From assembly GCA_038244055.1 (NCBI GenBank), contig JBBRTW010000131.1:1-15444 (forward strand): a DNA stretch of 15,444 nt, in the 5' to 3' direction. How positions within the stretch are numbered: the first letter of the stretch is position 1; the number at the start of each line of letters is the position of its first letter. The position numbers and the translations under genes are program-made. Shown here one piece after another: positions 6,833 through 13,929 of this stretch. This DNA is from DASPKW01 sp038244055. GTDB taxonomy: Bacteria > Planctomycetota > Phycisphaerae > Tepidisphaerales > Tepidisphaeraceae. The notes beneath the pieces were generated by a model. The model was given only the letters and a program-made list of their open reading frames with translations, had not been told where the DNA came from and ran no database searches.

Positions 6833-8599
6833 ATGAACTCCGTACTCCGTCTCTGGATCGTTTGTGCCATCGCACTGCCCGGCGCATCCTGCCTGGCCGC
6901 CGATGGAGCGCAGAAGCCGAACGTGCTTTTCATCGCGGTGGATGATCTGCGGCCGGAGATCGGCTGCTATGGCAATGCGATCGTCAAGACGCCGAACATC
7001 GATCGCCTGGCGGGGCGCGGCGTTGTTTTCAATCGCGCGTACTGCGCGCAGGCGGTGTGCAGCCCATCGCGCAGCGCGCTGATGACCGGGCGGCGGCCGG
7101 ATGCGACGCGCGTTTATGACCTGGAGACTCATTTTCGGGTGGCGCTGCCGGATGCGGTCACGATCCCGCAGTATTTCAAGGCGAGCGGCTACTACTGCGC
7201 CGCCGTGAGCAAGATCTACCATCATGGTTTTGAAGATGGGCGTTCCTGGAGCGAGCCGCACTGGTATCCGAGCGGGCAGACCATCGACACCGACCCGGTC
7301 GACTGGACGAAGCGGATCATCAAGAAGATCGGGCCCGGCGTTCGCGAGTATCTCAAAGCGCCGCTGCCGGCCGACAACGACAAGCCCAATGAAAGGCCCA
7401 ACGCGGGCAAAAACGCCAAAGCTCCGAAGGGCGCGGCTTTCGAGGTGAGCACCAAGAACGATGACGATCTGCCCGATGGCGCTACGGCCGCCGAGGCGGT
7501 CAAACGGCTGCACGAGCTGAAGGGCAAAGGCCAGCCGTTCTTTCTGGCGGTGGGATTCCTCAAGCCGCACCTACCATTTGTCGCGCCCAAAAAATACTGG
7601 GACCTCTACGATCCGGAGAAGATTCCGACGCCGGCCATCGATCGCCTTCCCGAGGGCGCGCCCGCGTTCGCCGGGCACAACAACGGCGAGTTGCATTCCT
7701 ACGCGAATATTCCCGCGGGCAACCCGATCCCGGCCGAGATGGCCAAAACGCTCCGCCACGGCTACTACGCGTGCATCAGTTACACCGATGCGCAGGTCGG
7801 CCGATTGCTGGATGCGCTGGAGAAGGAAGGCCTGGCCGACAACACGGTGATCGTGTTCTGGGGCGATCACGGCTGGCAACTGGGGGATCACGGGCTGTGG
7901 CAGAAGCACACGAACTTCGAACTCGCCGCCCGCGCGCCGCTGATCATCAGCGCGCCCGGGCAGAAGTCGGCCGGGCAGAAGTGCGAGGCGCCGGTGGAGT
8001 TCGTGGATATCTATCCGACGCTGGCCGATCTCTGCGGGCTGCCGATTCCGGCGGGCCTGGATGGTGTGAGCCTCAAGCCGCTGACTGAGAACCCGGCTGC
8101 GGCAACGAACAAAGTCGCCATCAGCCAATACCCGCGCGGCGGGGCGCAGACGGGCAATCGGCCGCTCATGGGTTACAGCATCCGCGACTCGCGCTGGCGG
8201 CTGACGCTCTGGCGGGACCGGCGCGACGGCGCGATCGCGGCGACGGAGCTCTACGATGAGCAGAACGATCCGGCCGAATCCGCGAACCTCGCGGCCAAGC
8301 CCGAGAACAAGGCGGTTATCGAAGGCCTGTCGAAGTATCTCCCTCCGTTGCCGGCCCCCGCGGTCGCGGCCGGTCCGAAGCCGGGTGCGCCCGCCAAACC
8401 CGCTCTGGATCGCAATGCCCTTTTCGCGAAGAAGGACAAGAATAATGATGGGAAACTCAGCCGCGAGGAGTTCATGGCCAATCAGCCCGATCCCGAGGCG
8501 GCCAAACCCCGGTTCGATCTGTGGGATGTGGATAAAGATGGGTTTCTCAGCCGGGAGGAGTTCGTCGAAAGTGGCCAGAAGGCCGCAAATCCGAAGTGA
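6833..8599 (+). CDS. Exported iduronate-2-sulfatase-like sulfatase with two C-terminal EF-hands (sulfatase 4)
   Basis: A 588-residue type I sulfatase. The start at 6833 follows AAGG (6821-6824) by 8 nt and begins a Sec signal peptide (LRLWIVCAIALPGASC, likely cleavage near LAAD). The longer frame to 6530 overlaps the previous gene and is rejected. Features in order are DD (37-38), formylglycine motif CSPSR (Cys76-Arg80), SKIYHHG (Lys127, matching GKVFHPG of human iduronate-2-sulfatase), HLPF, and WGDHGWQLGDHGLWQKHTNF (Asp345, His346). This last block marks the iduronate-2-sulfatase-like group (SulfAtlas S1_7, tentative). The tail carries two canonical EF-hand calcium loops, DKNNDGKLSREE (535-546) and DVDKDGFLSREE (565-576), after a Pro/Ala-rich linker. 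The EF-hands may bind calcium for stability or anchoring. The real substrate may be a uronic acid 2-sulfate or another vicinal sulfate, which cannot be settled here. Confidence 0.95.
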   Translation: MNSVLRLWIVCAIALPGASCLAADGAQKPNVLFIAVDDLRPEIGCYGNAIVKTPNIDRLAGRGVVFNRAYCAQAVCSPSRSALMTGRRPDATRVYDLETHFRVALPDAVTIPQYFKASGYYCAAVSKIYHHGFEDGRSWSEPHWYPSGQTIDTDPVDWTKRIIKKIGPGVREYLKAPLPADNDKPNERPNAGKNAKAPKGAAFEVSTKNDDDLPDGATAAEAVKRLHELKGKGQPFFLAVGFLKPHLPFVAPKKYWDLYDPEKIPTPAIDRLPEGAPAFAGHNNGELHSYANIPAGNPIPAEMAKTLRHGYYACISYTDAQVGRLLDALEKEGLADNTVIVFWGDHGWQLGDHGLWQKHTNFELAARAPLIISAPGQKSAGQKCEAPVEFVDIYPTLADLCGLPIPAGLDGVSLKPLTENPAAATNKVAISQYPRGGAQTGNRPLMGYSIRDSRWRLTLWRDRRDGAIAATELYDEQNDPAESANLAAKPENKAVIEGLSKYLPPLPAPAVAAGPKPGAPAKPALDRNALFAKKDKNNDGKLSREEFMANQPDPEAAKPRFDLWDVDKDGFLSREEFVESGQKAANPK

Positions 8600-8656
8600 C
8601 GATGGCGATGGAACGATTAAGCGTTGGAAGCATTGAAGAACCTGGAGAATGTGACG

Positions 8657-10147
8657 ATGAATCTCCGCACCTGTTTTTGCCTCATCGGTCTGCTCATGGC
8701 TCCGCTGACGCCGGTTTATGCGGCCGATGCGCTGGCGCGGCCGAATGTATTGTTCATTCTGTGCGATGACATCCGCTGGAACGCATTGAGCTGCGCGGGT
8801 CATCCAGCGCTGAAGACGCCGAACATCGATCGCATTGCCCGGGAAGGGGTGCGGTTCTCGAACATGTTCTGCACGACATCGCTCTGCTCGCCGAGCCGGG
8901 CATCGATTTTGACGGGGCTGTACGCCCACAGCCATGGCGTTCGCGACAACTTCACCGAACTGCCGGCGGCGCGGACGCACTGGGCGCAGCGGCTTCACGA
9001 AGAGGGCTACAACACCGCCTACATGGGCAAGTGGCACATGGGCGAGGACAACGACTCGCCCCGCCCCGGCTTCGACTACTTCGCCACGCACAAGGGGCAG
9101 GGGAAGTATTTCGACACCGAGTGGAATTTGAACGGCAACCGGGTCGGCATCATCAAGGGGTATTACACGACGGTCGTCACCGATATGGCGCTGGACTGGC
9201 TCAAGGGCGATCATGGCGGAAAACCGTGGTCCTTATGCATCGGCCACAAAGCGCCGCACAGCTTCTATCTTCCCGAAGAGAAATACGCGCACGGCTTCGA
9301 CGGCGTGCGCGTGCCTTACCCCGAGTCGGCGTTTCATCTGGAGGACAAGCCGGCCTGGATCAAGGAGCGGCTCTATACCTGGCACGGCATCTACGGCCCG
9401 CTGTTCGAGTGGCGGAAGAAATTCCCGAATGACCGCCCCGAGGCGGTGAAGGATTTCGAGAACATGGTGCATGCCTACTGGGGCACCATTCTCAGCGTGG
9501 ATGACAGCGTCGGACGACTCTACGGATGGCTCGAGCAGACCAAGCAGCTCGACAATACGATCATCGTCTTCATGGGGGACAACGGCCTGCTCGAAGGCGA
9601 ACATGGCATGGTCGACAAGCGCACCGCGCACGAGGCGAGCCTGCGCATTCCGCTGCTGGTGCGCTATCCGGGACTGGCGCGGGGCAAGGTGATCGAGCAG
9701 CAGGCGCTGACCATCGACGTGGCCCCAAGCCTGCTCGAACTGTGCGTCGCCAGGCCGCTGCAGAAGATCGATGGCAAATCGTGGGTAAAACTCGCCCGCG
9801 AAGGCGATCCCACCTGGCGCAAATCGTGGTTCTACGAATACAACTATGAAAAGCAGTTCCCGTACACGCCGAATGTGCGCGCGGTTCGCACCGATGAATG
9901 GAAATACATCCGCTATCCCCATGGCGACGGCTCGCCCGACAAGCACATGGCCGAGCTTTACGATGTGAAGAACGACCCGGAGGAGCGGCACAATCTGATT
10001 GGCGACCCGAAGCAGGCGGGAAAAGTTGCGGAGCTGAAATCCGAGCTCACCCGCCTGATGAATGAAACCGGCCTCACCGCCGAAACCGACAAGATGCCCC
10101 TCGATGAGGGAATCAAGAAAGAGTTGCCCGACCAGAAGATTCGCTGA
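8657..10147 (+). CDS. Exported sulfatase, N-acetylglucosamine-6-sulfatase/mucin-desulfating-like (sulfatase 5)
   Basis: A 496-residue type I sulfatase. The ATG at 8657 is preferred to an in-frame TTG at 8624 because GGAG (8644-8647) is 9 nt upstream and the signal peptide starts at once (LRTCFCLIGLLMAPLTPVYA, cleavage before AD near residue 22). It contains DD (37-38), CSPSR (Cys77-Arg81) followed by ASILTGLYAHSHG, GKWHMG (Lys125, His127), a GHKAPH block, and GDNG (Asp308, Asn309) followed by GEHGMVDKRTAHEASLRIPL. That last stretch and the PEERHNLIGDP ending are typical of sulfatases related to GlcNAc-6-sulfatase and mucin-desulfating enzymes (SulfAtlas S1_11, tentative). No accessory domain follows. 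It lies 57 nt after sulfatase 4 and 67 nt before sulfatase 6. Exosulfatase action on a sulfated sugar is likely, but the exact position is inferred only from family resemblance. Confidence 0.94.
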   Translation: MNLRTCFCLIGLLMAPLTPVYAADALARPNVLFILCDDIRWNALSCAGHPALKTPNIDRIAREGVRFSNMFCTTSLCSPSRASILTGLYAHSHGVRDNFTELPAARTHWAQRLHEEGYNTAYMGKWHMGEDNDSPRPGFDYFATHKGQGKYFDTEWNLNGNRVGIIKGYYTTVVTDMALDWLKGDHGGKPWSLCIGHKAPHSFYLPEEKYAHGFDGVRVPYPESAFHLEDKPAWIKERLYTWHGIYGPLFEWRKKFPNDRPEAVKDFENMVHAYWGTILSVDDSVGRLYGWLEQTKQLDNTIIVFMGDNGLLEGEHGMVDKRTAHEASLRIPLLVRYPGLARGKVIEQQALTIDVAPSLLELCVARPLQKIDGKSWVKLAREGDPTWRKSWFYEYNYEKQFPYTPNVRAVRTDEWKYIRYPHGDGSPDKHMAELYDVKNDPEERHNLIGDPKQAGKVAELKSELTRLMNETGLTAETDKMPLDEGIKKELPDQKIR

Positions 10148-10214
10148 TGGCGCGATCGAGGGTCCATCGGCCTGCAAGTCCAACAGCCGCGCCGCGCGCG
10201 GTCAGGAGCCAGCG

Positions 10215-12005
10215 ATGAAATTCACAGCTCTCGCCGCGATCGCCGCGATTCTCGTCCTGTTCGGCGTCTGCTCGGCGGCGCAACCCGCGCCGCCGGCCGG
10301 CGCGCGGCCCAATATCCTGATCATCCTCGCCGACGATCAGGGCTGGGGCGATGTCAGCAGCAACGGCAACACCAACCTGAACACGCCGCATCTCGATTCA
10401 CTGGCCAAGGCCGGCGCGACCTTCGATCGTTTCTTCGCATGCCCGGTGTGCGCGCCGACGCGGGCGGAGTTTCTCACCGGCCGGTATCACGCGCGCGGCG
10501 GGGTGCGCGGCGTCAGCACGGGGCAGGAGCGGCTCGATCCGGGCGTCACGACGATCGCCGATACGTTCAAGGCGGCCGGCTATTCCACCGGCGCGTTCGG
10601 CAAATGGCACAACGGCAGCCAGTGGCCCTATCACCCCAATGCCCGGGGCTTCGAAGAGTATTACGGCTTCACCTCCGGCCACTGGGGCTACTACTTCGAC
10701 CCGCCGCTGGAGCACAACGGCCAGTTCGTGCGCGGCAAGGGATACATCGCCGATGATCTGACGAACCATGCCATCGACTTCATCGAGAAGCACAAGGATC
10801 GGCCCTTTTTCTGCTACCTGCCTTTCAATACGCCGCATTCGCCGTTTTGCGTGCCCGATGAATACTGGAGCCGCTTCAAGGACAAGCCGATAGCGATGCG
10901 CGGGCCGCAGGGGGAGGCGGAGAATATCGCGATCACCCGCTGCGCCCTGGCGATGTGCGAGAACCTCGATGCCAATGTCGGACGGGTGCTGGCCAAGCTG
11001 GATGAGGCGCGCATCGCCGACAACACGATCGTCGTGTATTTTTCGGATAATGGCCCGGCCGACTTTCGCTGGAATGGAGGGATGAAGGGGAAGAAAGCAA
11101 CGACGGATGAGGGGGGCGTGCGCGAGCCATTCTTCATCCGCTGGCCGGGGAAGATCAAGGCGGGGATGTCGATCAAGCCGATTGCCGGGGCGATCGATCT
11201 ATTGCCGACCCTGGCCAGCCTCGCGGGCGTGCCGCTGATCGGTGACAAGCCGCTGGATGGGAAGGATGTCTCGCCGCTGATCCTGGGCAAAGACGCCAAT
11301 TGGCCGGACCGCATGATCTTTACTCAACAAAACAACAAGGTGAGCGTCCGCACCCAGCAATATCGGCTGGACGATCGCGGGGCGCTGTTCGATATGAATG
11401 TCGATGGGGGCCAGACGATGGACATCGCCCGAAAGCATCCGGAGATCGCCGAGCGGTTGTCGAAGGCCGTGGCCGACTTTCACAAGGAGGTTCAGCCGAA
11501 GACCAAGCTGGATGAGCGGCCCTTCCCGGTGGGGTATGTCGAGTTTCCCATGACCCCCCTGCCGGCGCGCGATGGCAGCCCCCACGGCAAGGTCCGCCGC
11601 AGCGCCGGCGCGCCCAACAGTTCCTACTTCGTACACTGGACCAGTTCAGAGGACAGCATGACCTGGGACATCGATGTCCATACCGCCGGCAAATATGACG
11701 TGACCATTTACTACACCTGCCCGCAGGCCGATGCCGGCTCGACGATCGAACTGAGCTTCAAAGAGAGCAAGGTGCAGGGCCAAGTCGCCCCGGCCTGGGA
11801 TCCGCCGCTGATCGACAATGAAGATCGCGTGCCGAGGCGGTCGGAATCGTACATGAAGGATTTCCGGGCGATGAAGCTGGGCGAGATGCGCCTGGAGAGC
11901 GGGCGGGGATTGCTGGCGCTCAAGGCATTGCGCGTGGCGGGCAAGGAAGTCATGGAGGTCAGACTTGTCACGCTCACACTCAAAGGGCCCGAGGGCGGAA
12001 AATAG
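10215..12005 (+). CDS. Exported arylsulfatase with C-terminal beta-sandwich domain (sulfatase 6, CAPTR site)
   Basis: A 596-residue type I sulfatase and the last gene of the run. AGGAG (10204-10208) stands 6 nt before the ATG, and a Sec signal peptide follows (ALAAIAAILVLFGVCSA, cleavage near residue 21). The upstream in-frame extension to 10062 overlaps sulfatase 5 and is rejected. Active-site parts are DD (40-41), formylglycine motif CAPTR (Cys79-Arg83), FGKWHNG (Lys130, His132) and SDNG (Asp278, Asn279). The catalytic part ends near residue 440. From about 470 to 596 there is a separate domain with SSEDSMTWDIDVHTAGKYDV and YYTCPQADAGSTIEL, which resembles the galactose-binding-like beta-sandwich found after some fucosidases and sulfatases; a carbohydrate-binding role is inferred. 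No intrinsic terminator was recognised downstream, where the regulator gene converges after 151 nt. Confidence 0.95.
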   Translation: MKFTALAAIAAILVLFGVCSAAQPAPPAGARPNILIILADDQGWGDVSSNGNTNLNTPHLDSLAKAGATFDRFFACPVCAPTRAEFLTGRYHARGGVRGVSTGQERLDPGVTTIADTFKAAGYSTGAFGKWHNGSQWPYHPNARGFEEYYGFTSGHWGYYFDPPLEHNGQFVRGKGYIADDLTNHAIDFIEKHKDRPFFCYLPFNTPHSPFCVPDEYWSRFKDKPIAMRGPQGEAENIAITRCALAMCENLDANVGRVLAKLDEARIADNTIVVYFSDNGPADFRWNGGMKGKKATTDEGGVREPFFIRWPGKIKAGMSIKPIAGAIDLLPTLASLAGVPLIGDKPLDGKDVSPLILGKDANWPDRMIFTQQNNKVSVRTQQYRLDDRGALFDMNVDGGQTMDIARKHPEIAERLSKAVADFHKEVQPKTKLDERPFPVGYVEFPMTPLPARDGSPHGKVRRSAGAPNSSYFVHWTSSEDSMTWDIDVHTAGKYDVTIYYTCPQADAGSTIELSFKESKVQGQVAPAWDPPLIDNEDRVPRRSESYMKDFRAMKLGEMRLESGRGLLALKALRVAGKEVMEVRLVTLTLKGPEGGK

Positions 12006-12156
12006 GCGGAGGTATTATCGATTGCCGTGCGCGAGTTGGAGGTGTCGGTAGTCGACGCCACCGGGGACGGCGCTCTGGTCGCTGTCGCTCCAGGCGCTCT
12101 GTCCCGGCTTGTTCGGAGGCACGGAATTGCGGCCAGCCTCAGCCGGCTCGGAGCGA
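12006..12156. other. Convergent spacer between sulfatase 6 and the sigma-54 activator gene
   Basis: This 151-nt spacer separates two genes that end towards each other. A bidirectional terminator would be expected, but only imperfect pairings are visible (GGTGTCG with CGACGCCACC at about 12036-12063, with a bulge) and no T-run follows. A 9-bp direct repeat GGCGCTCTG occurs at 12069-12077 and 12093-12101, 24 nt apart, with no known meaning. Termination may be Rho-dependent. Confidence 0.4.
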
Positions 12157-13755
12157 TCAGGCAGATCGTATGCGCTTGGCCTGATCCACCTTGCTTTTGA
12201 CGGTGCGCCGATCCATCGCCAGGCGGCGGGCGGCTTCCTCGTAGCTCCCGGAGCGGGCGTAGATGAGCGTGCAGTAGCGATCGAGCAGTTCATCGGCCGT
12301 CAATTGTCCCGCCCGAACAGATTCAGAGAGGGCGTCGAAGCCGCAGGCGTCGTGGCCGGCCGGGGCGGCGGCGGGATGGTAAGCGCCGCGCACCAGCACG
12401 TTGCGGACGCATTGCTCGAGTTCGCGGAAATTGCCGGGCCAACGGTAATCCCGGCCAAGATGTTTCTCGATCCAGGCTTCGACCTCGCGGGCCAGCGCCT
12501 CGGCCTCGTCGCCGGCCACGCGCATGGCGATGAAGAGGACCAGGCCGTGCAGTTCCTCTTCCGAACCATCCAGCAGCTCGTGCAATGAAGGCGTCGTCAC
12601 CCAGTCCGAGCAGAGGCGATAATAGAAGTCCTCGCGAAAGCGGCCATCGCTCATTTCCCTGGCGAGGTCGCGGTTGGTGGCGGCGATGATCTTTCCGAGA
12701 AACGGCCGGGTCTGCGTATCCCCCAGTCGCTGGAAGGTGCGGGTTTGGAGGACGCGAAGCAGTTTCACCTGGATATGCGCTTCGACCTCGCCAACCTCAT
12801 CGAGAAAGACCGCGCCCGTCGGCGGGCAGATTTCCAGCCAACCGGCGCGATCTTCCAACGCGCCGGTGAAGGAGCCGCGGCGGTGGCCGAAAAGTTCGGA
12901 CTCGATGAGTGTCGGCGACAGGGCCGCCAGGCTGAGCGGATAAAATGAACCGGCCGACTCCGCGCAGAAACTCTGCGACTTGGGATCGAAGGGAATGTAC
13001 CGGGAGAGGCCGATAGCGCGGGCGACGAGTTCCTTGCCCGTGCCCGATGGGCCGGTGATCAGGGTGGTGATGTCGCCCATCCGCTGGTAGAGCGCGCGGC
13101 GGTAGCGGGCGAGGTCGTGCGTGAAGATCGACTCCCACGCGGCGGCCCGCAAACGGCATGCGGCCGGGGAGCCGCCGACGATGTAATTGAAAATGTGATG
13201 GAAGGCGCGGCGAATCTGGAACAGGCAGGCCAGCAGGTGCGCGGGTGACTCCTGCCCCGGCAGGCGCACGCCGGGAATCTCCAGGAAACGGGATGCCTCC
13301 TGCAAAAACGCTGGCCAGAAATCGATGCGCTGCCGGCCGGCCGGCTGCTCCGGGGCGGGCGCGATCAATCCGGTCAGTCGCTCGGAATAGCGGTGGTGAA
13401 GAATGAAATGCACCAGGTTTTCGTACAAGCCCAGATCGCGCTCGCCAGGCCCGGCCCCGCCCTCCGCCCCGCCTCCTGCCCGGCCAGCGAGGCGCGCGCG
13501 GGCGGATTCCGCCAGTGCGGCGGCGCGGTCGTTCAAACGCACGATGTTGGGATGCTGCCCGTAGGAATCGGCGCGGCGGTTCCAATCGCAAGCGGCCTCG
13601 ACAAACTCCGCGCCAAGCCCGGCCCGCTCGCAGGAGATCCGCTCGGGCATGAAGGGATTGCAGTAAATGATGCGCGAGATGGCCTCGGCGAAGGCCCGCT
13701 CGGCCGGGTCGAAAACGCTCATCGTTTGGCCATCACTGGTCGTCGTGGTGTACAT
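12157..13755 (-). CDS. Sigma-54-dependent transcriptional activator (bEBP) with a novel-looking N-terminal domain
   Basis: A 532-residue cytoplasmic activator of sigma-54 RNA polymerase. The AAA+ domain (about 225-450) has Walker A GPSGTGKE (235-242), the sigma-54-contacting loop as GSFTGA (294-299; the usual form is GAFTGA), Walker B VFLDE (316-320), arginine-finger region FREDFYYRL (373-381) and sensor II WPGNFRELE (439-447). A Fis-type helix-turn-helix closes the protein (about 487-525, YEEAARRLAMDRRTVKSKV). Residues 1-225 match no receiver, GAF, PAS or V4R domain that I recognise; NPFMPERISCERAGLG (33-48) is the most distinctive stretch. The ATG at 13755 (reverse strand) has GGAGG 12 nt upstream; a GTG at 13794 and an ATG at 13722 are alternatives. 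It converges on the sulfatase run and diverges from the VIT-VWA gene. Control of either is plausible but unproven. Confidence 0.93.
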   Translation of the reverse strand: MYTTTTSDGQTMSVFDPAERAFAEAISRIIYCNPFMPERISCERAGLGAEFVEAACDWNRRADSYGQHPNIVRLNDRAAALAESARARLAGRAGGGAEGGAGPGERDLGLYENLVHFILHHRYSERLTGLIAPAPEQPAGRQRIDFWPAFLQEASRFLEIPGVRLPGQESPAHLLACLFQIRRAFHHIFNYIVGGSPAACRLRAAAWESIFTHDLARYRRALYQRMGDITTLITGPSGTGKELVARAIGLSRYIPFDPKSQSFCAESAGSFYPLSLAALSPTLIESELFGHRRGSFTGALEDRAGWLEICPPTGAVFLDEVGEVEAHIQVKLLRVLQTRTFQRLGDTQTRPFLGKIIAATNRDLAREMSDGRFREDFYYRLCSDWVTTPSLHELLDGSEEELHGLVLFIAMRVAGDEAEALAREVEAWIEKHLGRDYRWPGNFRELEQCVRNVLVRGAYHPAAAPAGHDACGFDALSESVRAGQLTADELLDRYCTLIYARSGSYEEAARRLAMDRRTVKSKVDQAKRIRSA

Positions 13756-13830
13756 GGAATGCTCGGGCCTCCGTACATTTTCTGCCCACCGCACCGTTAA
13801 ACGAAACGAGTCGCGCGGCGGAAGATATTA

Positions 13831-13846
13831 GTTAGTATATACTTAC
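13831..13846. promoter_or_regulatory. 16-bp inverted repeat over the -10 element (candidate operator)
   Basis: GTTAGTAT and ATACTTAC form adjoining inverted half-sites that match at 7 of 8 positions, with the central 10 bp AGTATATACT perfectly palindromic. The repeat covers the predicted -10 box of the activator promoter, so a dimeric regulator bound here could block it. It could also affect the divergent VIT-VWA gene. Which protein binds is unknown. Confidence 0.45.
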
Positions 13847-13862
13847 ATTCTTCACCTGTCTA
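13834..13862 (-). promoter_or_regulatory. Sigma-70-like promoter for the sigma-54 activator gene
   Basis: On the reverse strand, TAGACA (13857-13862, 5/6 match to TTGACA) is followed after exactly 17 nt by TATACT (13834-13839, 5/6 match to TATAAT). Transcription would start near 13827 and leave a leader of roughly 70 nt before the ATG at 13755. The site lies in an AT-rich island of an otherwise GC-rich window. It is a prediction from consensus only. Confidence 0.6.
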
Positions 13863-13929
13863 GCACGCCGTTCGCTCCTGCCCGGCCATGACAACCGTTC
13901 CGAACATTCATACCGAAGGAGAACGCATC

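Noticed and set aside
6863..6892. Possible lipoprotein signal in sulfatase 4 (Cys20 after GAS), and likewise Cys19 in sulfatase 6.
   Set aside because: The -3 and -1 positions do not fit a lipobox well (no Leu at -3 in GASC; Val at -1 in GVC). Ordinary signal peptidase I sites follow in both.
7571..9214. A 547-residue reverse-strand frame spanning sulfatases 4 and 5.
   Set aside because: It crosses two well-supported genes and their spacer, and shows no recognisable motif or ribosome binding site.
12036..12063. A hairpin that might terminate the sulfatase run.
   Set aside because: The stem has a 3-nt bulge, is short, and no T-run follows on either strand.
12015..12293. A 92-residue reverse-strand frame over the activator's 3' end and the convergent spacer.
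   Set aside because: It overlaps the helix-turn-helix coding region in another frame and has no ribosome binding site or family resemblance.
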